Shown in pieces: positions 22,825 through 33,445 of a stretch of DNA of 64,000 nucleotides. The notes under the pieces are model-generated. The model made no database searches, was not told where the DNA came from, and saw nothing but the letters and a program-made list of their open reading frames with translations. Position 1 is the first letter of the stretch. Every line of letters starts with the position of its first letter. The DNA lies in assembly GCA_964030475.1 (NCBI GenBank), contig CAXIPT010000001.1, positions 18,129,178 through 18,193,177 on the forward strand, read 5' to 3'. The DNA comes from Tethya wilhelma. Lineage: Eukaryota; Porifera; Demospongiae; Tethyida; Tethyidae. Made by a program: the position numbers and the translations under genes.

Positions 22825-22915
22825 NNNNNNNNNNNNNNNNNNNNNNNNNNNNNNNNNNNNNNNNNNNNNNNNNNNNNNNNNNNNNNNNNNNNNNNNNNNN
22901 NNNNNNNNNNNNNNN
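22825..22915. other. Sequence gap (91 N)
   Basis: Run of N. Reading frames that cross it are meaningless. Confidence 0.98.
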
Positions 22916-23180
22916 AACAAGTAAAAAAAAACATTGGAAATGTAATGAGACACAGGAATGGCTAAATCATAAAAAGAACGCAAACAAGATGGAATGGCTG
23001 TTAGAGTGTGGAATTCTTCCTGTGGGCAAAATGAGAGACTCAATAAGGAGATTGTTAAATGCAGCCCATATAGGAAGAAGTCTGCACACTCTAACAGCCA
23101 TTCCATCTTGTTTGCGTTCTTTTTACGATTTAGCCATTCCTGTGTCTCATTACATTTCCAATGTTTTTTTTTACTTGTTA
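22916..23180. mobile_element. Foldback MITE, family D
   Basis: Arms AACATTGGAAATGTAATGAG ... GGAATGGCTGTTAGAGTGTG pair with CACACTCTAACAGCCATTCC ... TCTCATTACATTTCCAATGT. The left end touches the gap. Confidence 0.85.
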
Positions 23181-23183
23181 CAT

Positions 23184-23790
23184 ATTAGTACACAGAATAG
23201 AGAAGGATTAGTTTTTAGAATAATGCTGCCAGTTTGACAGAAAATTTTTGATAGAATTATCCTCAGGCATACATACTACATATGAGTACGTAGAAGAGAG
23301 TATGTGTCAGCTATCAGTACTGTAACAACAATGAATGGTATTGGAACACTAATGCTGATGTAGCATGAAGAATAGTATAAAAGACAATATCTATCATTCA
23401 ATGTGGGAATTGTTATTTTTGTTAAATCCACTAACTAATATGCTAAAATACGATAGATAATTAGAAGTACGTTAATGAGATGATGCAATTAAATTTGAGA
23501 TTAATACTCAAGAGAAAATAACTGGAGGAATGGAATTAGAATAATGCCGCCAGTTTGACAGATTGCCAGATATATATTACATATTAGTACGCAGAATAGA
23601 AGAGGATTAGTTTTTAAAAGAAACTATAATAATGCTGCCAGTTTGACGGAAAAATTTTATTGCCAGACATACATATTACATATGAGTACGTAAAATAGAG
23701 TATGAGTCAGCTATTAGTACTGTAACAGCAATGAATGGCATTGAAACACTAGATCTCTAATGCTGATGTAGCACGAAGAACAGTATAAAA
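23184..23790 (+). promoter_or_regulatory. Duplicated promoter region with TATA boxes
   Basis: A block of about 210 bp occurs twice, at about 23184-23393 and 23575-23790 (ACATATTAGTAC ... AATGCTGATGTAGCA ... AGTATAAAA). Each copy ends with TATAAAA (23376-23382 and 23784-23790). The second lies about 100 bp upstream of the start codon of the secreted-protein gene, a normal TATA-to-ATG distance. A third, shorter piece (GCCGCCAGTTTGACAGA) lies at about 23546. Confidence 0.65.
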
Positions 23791-23888
23791 AGAAACCAGT
23801 TGCAATTCTCTGCTGCACCAAAGGAAAATTTTGATGCTAAAGACATTTCTCAATGATTCTTTGCACACAACAATAAAGCTAAGAAAAT

Positions 23889-24818
23889 ATGAAACTGGCT
23901 TTCAAACCACCAATGTTTCTCTTCACTCTCTGCCTGGTTATGCTTCTCAATGCTGAGAGTTATGGCCAAGAGGATGAGGTGTGGCCAAGAGCCATTAGCA
24001 TCACTGTGTTGAACAGCCAAGACAACAACCAGTGTCCTCTAGTAGAGGAAAGAGAGAGAGGGAGAAATGAAACTGAGACAAAAGTGAGGCAAATATTGAT
24101 GGAGTATGGAGAAACTACCACTGAAACTACATCACTTTATAATTGCAATGGCACACCGGGATGGAGGCAAGTGGTGTTCATTGACATGACTGATACCAGT
24201 TACAACTGTCCTCCTGGACTCCAACTAACTTCATACTCCAAGAGGACATGTGGACGAACTCACTCAAATTCTTTAGATTGTTCCTCTACTACATTCAGTG
24301 TTGGAGGTTCAGAGTACAGCCGAGTCTGTGGGAGGATCAGAGGATGTCAAGTTGGATCTACTGTTGCATTTTATGGGTACAATGAATTCTCATACTCACT
24401 TAATAGCCCATATGTTGCTGGTCTGAGTCTGACTCATGGACCTGAGGGTCAACGACAACACATCTGGACCTTTGCAGCTGGACTTACAGAAGTTGCTTAT
24501 GCTTTTGAGGGGGAACTATGTCCCTGTGACCAATCAACTTCTACTTCTCCTCCATTTGTTGGCAATGATTATTTTTGTGAGAGTGGTACAACCAGAGCCT
24601 GGTCTGGGTGGTATGGTGTATTCTTTCCAGACGACCCCCTCTGGGATGGACAGGGCTGTTCGTCCACTAGCACGTGCTGTCAGTTCAACAACCCTCCATG
24701 GTTCACAAAGGACCTACCCAACCCTACAACTGACGATATCGAGCTACGTCTGTGTTTAAGCAATGACCTAATGTTCTCCAACCTTCCACTAGAGCTCATT
24801 GAACTCTATATACAGTGA
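23889..24818 (+). CDS. Secreted cysteine-rich protein, single exon
   Basis: Complete 309-codon frame from ATG 23889 to TGA 24816-24818. Residues 1-27 form a signal peptide (positive start, hydrophobic FLFTLCLVMLL, cleavage likely near AESYG). The mature part has about 20 cysteines, and blocks WRQVVFIDMTDTSYNCPPGL, TCGRTHSN, VCGRIRGCQVGSTVAFYGYN, LTHGPEGQRQHIWTFAAGL and CPCDQ, suggesting a disulfide-rich extracellular domain. I recall similar proteins as multi-copy families in sponges and cnidarians, but I cannot name a domain. The N-glycosylation motif NET occurs early. No introns, unlike its neighbours; TATA promoter upstream. Not membrane-anchored by sequence. Role unknown; surface recognition or matrix are guesses. 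Confidence 0.85.
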   Translation: MKLAFKPPMFLFTLCLVMLLNAESYGQEDEVWPRAISITVLNSQDNNQCPLVEERERGRNETETKVRQILMEYGETTTETTSLYNCNGTPGWRQVVFIDMTDTSYNCPPGLQLTSYSKRTCGRTHSNSLDCSSTTFSVGGSEYSRVCGRIRGCQVGSTVAFYGYNEFSYSLNSPYVAGLSLTHGPEGQRQHIWTFAAGLTEVAYAFEGELCPCDQSTSTSPPFVGNDYFCESGTTRAWSGWYGVFFPDDPLWDGQGCSSTSTCCQFNNPPWFTKDLPNPTTDDIELRLCLSNDLMFSNLPLELIELYIQ

Positions 24819-25171
24819 GAAAATGATCATGCCCTGAGTAACTTTAAACACTTAAGTGTAAAAGTGCTATCTAGTTTTACAAGAAATAGTAACAATTTTC
24901 TAGTGTAAGTGATACCCTAAATTTGTAGTAGTAAACCTGTTTAAACTTAATTGTTTAGTAAATGCTTGAACAGATGTAAAAATGAGTTGTGTTCAATGCA
25001 AAACTAAAAGTATTGTCATCATTAATGTTCATAAATTTTTAAATTAAAATTTGTGATCAATACATAATCATATGGAGATATGGGTAATATCAAACCTTGC
25101 ATACATAGTTCTGTGTGGGTACTGCCATTCTAAATGAAGTTCTTTCAACACAACAAAACAAACAAACAAAA
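24819..25171. other. 3' flank of the secreted-protein gene
   Basis: AT-rich; no clear AATAAA signal close to the stop. Nothing else recognised. Confidence 0.5.
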
Positions 25172-26261
25172 CAAATGTGACCGAATTTTGGAAAACCGAC
25201 CAGGTAGTACCAAACTTTGTTTGTAGTAATTGGCGGTTTTAGTGTAATTCGCGACGCGCGCGCGAAATTGATTTTTTTGCACGAGAGGGGAGGGGCATAC
25301 CTTGGCAAGCTGCAGACGAGATTTTATGGGTGGGGCTACTTCAATTCCTAAGATATGAGCGCTTGAATGCAGCTATGTCAGCCATGGCTAGCTTCTCTCC
25401 CGTTAGTATACGGGATGTGTTGCTATGTTCATTGATTAATAATTCTGATAAGTACACGATGCAGCCGCTGCTTGTGCATCTCATTATAATAATGCATATT
25501 TAATTTAAAACAAAAAACACTAAATTCTTCATGAACTAAACACTTCTAGCAGAAAGAAATCTCTTGAAGATCATCAGAAGACGCCCTGCAGCGTTGCAGA
25601 ATTGCTGGGCTATGCCAGGAGCTGTTTATCTGCATAATAATGAATGAATGTTGTGTACATTGTGTATTATAAGTTTACAATGAAATTTGTGGGAGATACA
25701 AGCTAAGCGCTTATGATTCAAGGGGTAGTAAGTATTAGCTAGACTATTTTCTACAGTTAGAATAGGTACAGATACATGCACCTACTATTGGGCGCTTATT
25801 TCTGCGCCATTTATAGCCTAGTTACTCTAGTTACAGCCCACCCGCTACATTATTCTACTTAGTAGACTTACTTACCTCGTTCGTGAGTCCTCCTGGAAGG
25901 CTCTCTAGTCTTCTGTGTCTTTGAAAAAGCTCCAAAAGTAAGTTTTAACTAGCGCTTCGACTTACTTCATGCATATTCTGATACTACATGAAAATTGTAC
26001 CACAAACATAAATTGTTTGTAACACGGATAGTATACGGAGTTCGTGTACTCGCACTTAGCAACGTATTCGCTCACGTTTTTAGCGAGTAAAATTGGAATG
26101 AACGGTCGGTATATTTGAGCTCATATCTCCAAAACTATAGCGCCTAGCCGCTTCAAATTTGGAATATAGCTAGCTGCAATGACGTAGATTACTCTGCAAT
26201 TGCTAACTCAAAATTCGCGGAAAGTACTACCTGGTCGGTTTTCGCAAATTTGGTCACAAAT
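25172..26261. mobile_element. Roughly 1.1-kb element with about 38-bp inverted repeats
   Basis: Left end TGTGACCGAATTTTGGAAAA followed by CCGACCAGGTAGTAC; right end GTACTACCTGGTCGGTTTTC followed by GCAAATTTGGTCACA. The flanks carry (CAAA)n on both sides. No open frame of note inside, so non-autonomous. Confidence 0.8.
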
Positions 26262-26510
26262 GACAAACAAACAAACAAACAAAGACAGTTGGACATTCAG
26301 AAGCAAAACTATAAACAAAGTAGCACATGCTATGAGTTCAAGAACCTTCTAGAAAACCACAAGAAAGAGACAATTAATGACGACAGAATGTGTCAATAAG
26401 TGTGGGCAGTGGAGAGTGTTATTGAACACTTGCATACCTTCATCAATCTAGCATGTAATGTGAAGGAAAAAAGGCACACAATAGTGTATCCCCAGCAAAC
26501 AAACTGTATA

Positions 26511-27150
26511 CAAGGTGTAATTGGGGCGAGCCTGAGCGAGCCCCAGATAGCGAGTTGTACGTCGGGACCGTCTGTCTGTCTGTCATCGTTGGGTCTTGTG
26601 TGCTCACGTAGGCTAATTCTAGCTAACATAATTATCGACCCGTACCATGTACCATGCAATACTAGAATTACTAACGCATGCGCATAGGCTTATAGTGTGC
26701 ACGTGTTTTTGAGACAGTCGATCGAGAAATCAGATCAGACAGAGCAGAACAGTTGAGAAATAGTTCTGCTAATAGCTAGAGGTTGTGAAACTTAGACAGT
26801 TGCTAAGCATATCTTATGAGAGAAAGGCACAGAAACTGTTTAACAGTAGCGCCCAACAGAAAGATAGGCAGAAACTGCAAGGAGAAAAACGGTGATGCCA
26901 GGCTTGGCAGTGTCAGAGGGTATTAGATACCAAGTTCGAAAATAACTGTAGACTTTACATCTCATTAGCAATTCTTCGTGTAAACTAACTTCTGACGTTC
27001 ACACCACAGTCATTTAAACACTGTCAGTTTTGTATTCACACTGACAGCCAGATCTATACCATAATTTGGCATTCTGACTAATATTCTCCATACACTGAGA
27101 CTCGCAGCTGCAAAAAGCTGCGCTCGCTCAGGCTCGCCCCACAATGCCTT
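26511..27150. mobile_element. Roughly 640-bp element with GGGGCGAGCCTGAGCGAGC ends
   Basis: Left end CAAGGTGTAATTGGGGCGAG and right end CTCGCCCCACAATGCCTTG are inverted, extending to CCTGAGCGAGC. Non-coding interior. Confidence 0.8.
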
Positions 27151-27291
27151 GCATTCTTCTAGTACTACTGTATAGCAGGAAAGTTTCGCAATGTCAAACT
27201 TTCCCGGATGTCTCCAGTCAAACATTTTGTTATTTAACTTCACAGATGTGCTGTGCAAGCCCATACATATATACATTACAAGAAAATTTTG

Positions 27292-27292
27292 N
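27292..27292. other. Single-N scaffold joint
   Basis: An open frame begins immediately after it, cut at its 5' end. Confidence 0.65.
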
Positions 27293-27293
27293 T

Positions 27294-27839
27294 CGGAAGC
27301 ATTCTTCTACTGACGCACCAGCTGAGCCAGTGGCTTCTGAAGTGAAGCATTCTACTACTGCGGTTTTACCAGCTGAGCCAGTGGTTTCTGCAAGATCATT
27401 GAGTCCTGCATGTGTTGCTAGAGATGGTGTGTGTTCAGAACCTACATTTTCTACTGCTGTGAGACAGCATAGCTGCTGTAATAATGCTGGAGTAACTGTT
27501 GACGACACTACTGCTGATGATATGCTTGACTGTGACCCTATTTCTTCTCTTGCATTGGAGTTGTCCAACTGTTACGACATAGAGTATGAAGTGAACAATG
27601 ATACTGCTGGGCTGCGCTACACTAAGTCTGATGGTTCAAACAAGTGGATCCCTGTTGTGGCTTACCGTCATGGTCGTCTAAGTGAGTTTAGTCTGTTTGA
27701 TGTGGAGGGTCTTCCCAAGAATGTTTCATTTCAACTTCTAAATGGTAGTCCTCATTTGTGTACTACATTTGGTCATTCAAGCTCTGGATCAATTTCAACT
27801 CCTATTGCTAAGAGAACGAGATCTAGACTTAAAGTATAG
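27294..27839 (+). CDS. Unknown protein, C-terminal part
   Basis: Open from the joint to TAG at 27837-27839, about 181 codons. The N-terminal third is low complexity with two copies of a short unit around PAEPV (TDAPAEPVASEVKHST, VLPAEPVVSARS). The last third looks folded: AGLRYTKSDGSNKWIPVVAY, GRLSEFSLFDVEGLPKNVSF. It ends in a basic tail, KRTRSRLKV. I do not recognise the family. It could be a host gene or a decayed transposon protein. The 5' end is lost at the joint, so the start is unknown. Confidence 0.5.
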   Translation, partial: RKHSSTDAPAEPVASEVKHSTTAVLPAEPVVSARSLSPACVARDGVCSEPTFSTAVRQHSCCNNAGVTVDDTTADDMLDCDPISSLALELSNCYDIEYEVNNDTAGLRYTKSDGSNKWIPVVAYRHGRLSEFSLFDVEGLPKNVSFQLLNGSPHLCTTFGHSSSGSISTPIAKRTRSRLKV

Positions 27840-27997
27840 TTTGTTGCCTGTTTTCATGTGTATTTTTGTTCGTTCGTTTGCTTGTGTGTTTCTGTTTGTT
27901 TTCGTCTCTAATTGTTCTTGTTTGCCCCTGTACATTAGTTTATTGCTCCTCTTGTTGGAGTGTGAAATTACAATTACAATTATTCGAAGCGCTAGGC

Positions 27998-28091
27998 ATG
28001 GAGCAGCTAAAAGAACGCTTGGCTCTTTCCAAGCGCTTACTTGATATATTTCCAGAAGAAGAGAGTGGAATAGCAGCAGCAGTTAGGTCAG
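27998..28091 (+). CDS. Possible first exon of a gene cut by the next joint
   Basis: ATG 27998 opens MEQLKERLALSKRLLDIFPE and continues to a GTAGGA donor at 28092. Amphipathic helix-like composition. Only 31 codons, no continuation before the joint at 28230; weakly supported. Confidence 0.3.
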
Positions 28092-28229
28092 GTAGGACTG
28101 TAAATCCCAAAAAATTTCGCTGCAGTTTCGCGCATGCGCAGTCAATAAACACCAGGCCCTCTTTTGGGCCTGGGGACGAGGCTAATTCATACACGTGGCT
28201 CTGGATGCATGCAACACGTGCACAATAAT

Positions 28230-28230
28230 N
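28230..28230. other. Single-N scaffold joint
   Basis: One N; flanking sequence shows no continuity. Confidence 0.6.
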
Positions 28231-28277
28231 CTCCTTGTATTATATATAACTGTGCACGTAACACATACACATGTGTA

Positions 28278-28640
28278 CAGTGGTGGATCTAGGATTTTGA
28301 AAAGGGGGGTTCAAATCAATGCGTTCAAAAATTTTAGGCTAGCCACGCCCACTACCGATTGTATAGCCCCGCCCCTTTATTGCGCGTGCAAATAGAATTT
28401 TGCCAGAACAAGGCCTGAATAATGAAAAAAACGACAAGAAAGAGACAGAAACTATGTTATCTTTCACAAAAGACTGATTTTCAGTGAGACTTTGAGTTGC
28501 TTTTGTTATCTTGAAGTTGAAAGGGGGATTCCAGCAAGCATTTTTCTCGTTCCCACAGTTAATTATAATGCGAAGTCTTAGCTGAAAAGGGGGGTCCACG
28601 GACAGCTACGTACGGACCCCCCTCTGCGGATCCACCACTG
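28278..28640. mobile_element. MITE with CAGTGGTGGATC ends
   Basis: Left CAGTGGTGGATCTAGGATTT and right GCGGATCCACCACTG are inverted, with inner AAGGGGGGT / ACCCCCCT also pairing. About 360 bp; a related element lies at 39722-40095. Confidence 0.8.
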
Positions 28641-28878
28641 GTATACAGAAACTGTATATGTACTACGCCACCGTGGTGCACCATGTACTGCATGTGCACC
28701 ATTCATGTGCACATAATACATGCATGCATGCATGTATTGTATGCAAGGAGAGATGTTTCAGGAAAGAAAAGTTTTCCTTGTATACTAGTATGCAGGGTCA
28801 TGCATGCACGAATTTGCATGGGGAACATCCTCGAAAGAAGGGAAAAAAGACTTATAGCTATACATCAAACAGGCTTAC

Positions 28879-29785
28879 TGTTAATAAGTAGTGTGAATGC
28901 TTGTGAACAACGTCCTGAGTCTGTCTTTCCACCAATAGTGGTGATCCCATTTGGTATGACAGCTGTGCAAGTATGGGAGAGTGGTACTGGAAGATCAACA
29001 AAAAACTGGTGCCAGTTTTTGCTGCGGTACGAGAAGGCGTATGTAGCAGGGCTCTTAGTAGATAACTCTGTAAGTCCTCCTATTGCTATGAGTACTCCTT
29101 CTAGTGTGGTAATGGACATATACTTCATTGGGACATCCGTCAGCTTGTCCCACCGTAGCAACTGAGTGAAAACACCAGATTTGATTCGTTCCATATTACA
29201 GCTATAGACATTTCTGCCTTGGAGATCACCACCAGCAAAAACAATACGACTGCCCTGGACAGTAGATGACATATAAAAGCATGGTCGAAGAAGGCTACAC
29301 ACAGAGACCCATTTTCGACGTTTAGAATACAGTTCAACTGTGTCTAGGTAGTAACGAGAATCTCGTCCACCAGCTACAAGGAGGAGTTCACGGTATCCAA
29401 CAGCAGAAACACCAAACCGTTTAGTAGGCATGGGAGGAATGGCATCCTCATTCCATCCCTCTCCGCAATCTTCTCCCTTGCTCTGTAGTACCCAAATCTT
29501 GTTCGAGTCACGATCACTGGGGTACTCAATCCCTCCAACTAGCACCAAGTTACCCTTGTAGATGGTTAGTCCATAGAACCGAGTTGGGGTATCCATCACA
29601 GTCCATTGACCAGTACCATCGTAAGACAATAGTGTGGCTGCCTCTTTTGTTAAACCTGCATCCACAACACCCCCTCCAACATAAATACGTCCATTATGCC
29701 ACACTGATTTGGCTCTGCTCATGGGCCACGGCAACTGAGGTAGCTCCTCCCAGTCCATGGAGACAAGGGGATGCCACAGTGACAG
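28879..29785 (-). CDS. Kelch-repeat exon (paralogue of the exon at 33446)
   Basis: Read leftwards from an acceptor (GTATAG) at 29786 to a donor-like GTAAGC at 28873-28878; if unspliced it would stop at a TGA about 5 codons later. About 300 residues of kelch beta-propeller: VWHNGRIYVGGGVVDAG, GNLVLVGGIEYPS, ELLLVAGGRDSRYYLDTVEL, RIVFAGGDLQGRNVYSC, GVLIAIGGLTE, ITTIGGKTDSGR. Kelch propellers bind other proteins. The first half is almost identical to the kelch exon of ROCO gene 2, the second half is clearly diverged. No ankyrin or Roc exon follows it on this strand before the joint at 28230. Probably part of a second kelch-ROCO gene; orientation relative to neighbours depends on correct assembly. 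Confidence 0.8.
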
Positions 29786-30933
29786 CTATACAATATGATG
29801 TAGAGCAATTAGCTAGGAATAGAGCAGCTATAATAATACCATTATGCATGGCATGCATGTTCTAGTCTCACTAGACAGACTTTCCACAAAAAAAAACAGG
29901 TAAGTCTGTCCACGGTCAACATGCAGACTCATTCTCATTACCAATCTGGTAATGATCACAATCAGGTTGTACATGCAATCTAACACTTTATACAGTGCAC
30001 TCAGCATGATAATCACAGAAGCTGCTATAGCGTGTGCTTGGTACTTTGCTATCAGGATGCGGTAAAGCCCAGGACTGTGATTGAATATCAATGGCAAGAC
30101 AAATTTGGCTCATTTTTGATGACCTGATCACGACACCACCTGAGGATTGTTCTGAATCATTCATTGATATAGTCAAACTCTATCTGGTCCACGTGGACTA
30201 TCATGGTTATTGATATTCATCTGGTAGTCAGTTTTATCTGCCACCTGGGTCTATATGTACTTAGCCTGAATCTGAGAAATATACAATCAATTTGGTCTGG
30301 CCTAGTTTGAGTGCTCAAGCATGTGCTATAGTGCTTGAGAACTCCCTTTTTCCAAGCAAACAGGAGAGCGGCAAACTATCAAGGAAAGTGTATGGCAGTC
30401 ATGCTTAGAATTGAAACTATGCGCCAGGACATTGAGAAGCTCCAGTTTTAATGAGACGCAAATTAAGCTTGCACAGCCAGCTAGCTGCATGTACTACTCG
30501 TGTAATCTACAACACACATTCACTTATGGAACATGATTTGTGGTCACTATCTAGACTCTGGTATAATGAATTTAGAGGAGAGTCTGTTGTGTGAAAACTA
30601 TCAAGACGTATAAAATTTAATATTAAATAGCTAGTACTGTAGACTTACCTCAGGAGTCAACAGCAGTGGCAGTTTTTCCATTTTCAATCTTCAACATGCA
30701 GGCTCTTCCCTTTAGTACTTGAAGTGGTGTGATATAGCTTAAAAAAGGTAGGTGGTCCCTGGACATCAGCCGCTAAACAGCTAAATATAGTCCTGAAACT
30801 GGCGTAGCCATTTTTAGGATAGGCATCAGATTTGAGTTCTATGTTTAGGGTTTTATAGGGAGGTAAACTGTAGGTGGAGCCTCAGTAGAGAGCCGCTTAT
30901 TCCAGTAAAAGTGCACCTGAATCAATGTCTGTG
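29786..30933. other. Spacer between kelch exon and UBR7-like exon
   Basis: No supported exon. Lower AT content than the repeat-rich stretches and no recognised mobile element. If the segment is real it separates two divergently oriented genes. Confidence 0.45.
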
Positions 30934-31025
30934 ATGTCTGAGGGAGAAGACCCCGTTTTGTCTCTCCAAGACGTGCTAGAGGAGGACCAGCAGCTGGAGG
31001 AGACTGCCAACGCAGTACTTGGGGA
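30934..31025 (+). CDS. First exon of a second UBR7 gene, cut by a joint
   Basis: ATG 30934 opens MSEGEDPVLSLQDVLEEDQQ and continues to the N at 31026. The protein matches the first 32 residues of UBR7 at 50222 apart from one missing codon. The DNA differs at 12 codons, all silent. An in-frame ATG also exists at 30925. The rest of the gene is absent from the window. Confidence 0.75.
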
Positions 31026-31026
31026 N
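31026..31026. other. Single-N scaffold joint
   Basis: Interrupts the UBR7-like exon; the sequence after it is unrelated to the expected continuation. Confidence 0.75.
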
Positions 31027-33445
31027 GTTATACTGATTGTGTGGGTGTGGCCTCGAAGCTAAGCACTCGAAGAGGCTAAAAGCCTTAGATCTCAGGAACT
31101 ACAAACTTTCGTTGAATTCTTTATGTATACGTTTTTAGATAATCTCGATTATTTTGCTTGTGGTATGCTGCCTTGAAGACTGGAGCTTCTGTTCTTGAGA
31201 TGTAGTTGGAACAAAGACACACACACATGTACAGCCTGGACAAAATGACTATACACTCCCTTGAATAATCCTGGCACTCATGGAGGTGGTCGTTGGGATA
31301 ACTTGATGTTCCCTAATCCATATTGATTCTACATGTATACATAAGTCTTGCCTGCTCAAAGTTCTTCTTGGTCAGCTGATTTACTCCCAGGTTATTCTTT
31401 CAGTTATATACTCTTTTCTTATGCTGTACCGTAGCTATAGTAACCAAGCTCAAAATGTTGGTGTGTGTGTTATTTAGAATGACACTCCCAATAGCATGTA
31501 AGCAGTATAGTTTCGAACCTCTGTTATACGTGAGTCAGGCTATATGTAAAATATTAAAGTTATACAGTCAGTGGGGAGATAAAGGTCACGATCGTAGTTG
31601 AGATACCAAGGGTGCTCGGCCTAGTAACTATGCATTTGTATACAACTTTTACATGTGTATACATATTGATATTCATATAAACTGCAATACTAATACGTGT
31701 ATGCAGGAAGTAACATACCGTATTGCGGGAAATTTTCGGGGGTGTAAATTTCGTGAAAAACCTAGACTGCGCTTCAGAAAAAAAATATTCGTGGATTTAG
31801 TTTTCGTGACTCAAGTATCTCCAACTTACAGCGCTTGAAGGTCTTGCGACAGTTTATCTGCTTTGGTATACATGTAGAATATTCTAGCTAGATACTATCT
31901 ATTTAGACTGCAAACTTCTTGAAAAGACGGGTATAAGAGACAGAGAACTGAAGTCTTTGACAACGTGTGCATGGCGAGAAGCGTGACCATTGACCTCAGA
32001 AAAATTTTCATGGGAGGGAAAATTTCGTGACTGAAGGGTTAGTCACGAAAATAACGAAAATTTTCACCCCAAGGAAATTTCCCGCTATCCGTATCACATT
32101 TATTTCGTGTTCAAAGTTTTAAAACTACTACCTTAGTGGCAGGATGTCATATGGAGCTGATACTTTGCACACTACATGTTCTAAAAATGACATGTACGAA
32201 CAGACTGTTGGAGCTTTTTTCCAATTAAGCACTCAGAACCTGAGATATGCGATAAGGTATAGATATAGGGAAAATCATATTTCTGAACTATAGAACATGC
32301 AAATGGCCTCCAAGAGTCTCTATACTGAGAGCGCTTTGAAAAAATTGTATGCACTAAGCATGGATGCATAGTTGGTGAGTTTTATCTCAAAGTATGTGCC
32401 TTTAGCTGCCTGGTTTTGTAGGTCAGATTTTTTTGTCGACTCCATGCATAGCAATTAGCTGTGTGGGCAGTGGCCGAGCACCCTAAAACCATGCTTGACT
32501 CATGTTTTTAAGCCTCGGCATGTGCACACATATAGCTAGCATGCATGTGCAGGGGAATACAGTAGTTGTTTTGTGTGTCTTTCTATCTGTTACAAAATCA
32601 TCTGAAGAAAGGCAACTCCATGCATGGTCAAAATGGAAAGTACTTTATTAACTTCATGAACCAAGAAACTTTTGACGTGTAGCTAACTAGAATGCAAACT
32701 TGATGCTGTAGTTTCTGAGATCAGAGGCTTTTGTCAAGTGGTGGTCACTCCTATAGGCACTGTATTTAGATCTGTAATCGGGGTCACCACAAGATCATAT
32801 TCATCGCTATATATTTATATAAAGTTAATGTAGGCCCATGCATCATGCAGAGCGGCTCTTCAATAAGTAAAAATAATAATATTGTAACGTGCTTATACTT
32901 TGTTGACTACAGAGTCCAATTAAGGTGTCGGTTACCATGTATATATATATGCACCACCACTATACCACCATAAATCAATATGCCTCGATCCCTATATATA
33001 ACCAAACAGCAGCTTTGCAGCTGGACTCAGGTGCATGAATGCGAATATAAACCTTTTAAAACTTATAATTCCCACAGGTTTCAATCTGCATACAGTGCTA
33101 CATTGTATATCAAGCCTTCAACTGATCGAGTCATTACTTTGCATGCATGCACATGCATGCATGCATGGATGCTATATATATATATAGGAGATGGATAAAC
33201 TATTGATCCCTGAGGTATGCATATAATGTAATACTACTTATAATTAAAACTTTAATTGGTATGATGTTGCGTGTATATATTATTACATTAGTTCATTTTA
33301 CTTGAATTATATTCAGCAATGTTGACCAGTTGAGTTCATGCAGACTACTCAGCTTAATTTTGATGCATGAGTTATAATCATGATAATATGTATCCCCTAG
33401 CTATATACATAAAGCTCATGCATGCATGCATGCAATTATGTACAG
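31027..33445. other. Non-coding 5' stretch of ROCO gene 2, repeat-rich
   Basis: No recognised exon. Contains the low-copy repeat CCTCGAAGCTAAG ... AGATCTCAGGAACTACA (about 31050-31110), a family A MITE (31717-32094) and TGCATGCA runs. It may be an intron if the kelch exon has upstream exons, or the promoter region. Confidence 0.5.
31717..32094. mobile_element. Family A MITE, long variant
   Basis: Left ATACCGTATTGCGGGAAATT, right AAATTTCCCGCTATCCGTAT, with inner TTTCGGGGGTG / CACCCCAAG. About 375 bp, longer than the other copies. Confidence 0.8.

Noticed and set aside
22686..23237. Several frames spanning the N run
   Set aside because: They contain the 91-N gap and lie in inverted repeats; no protein content.
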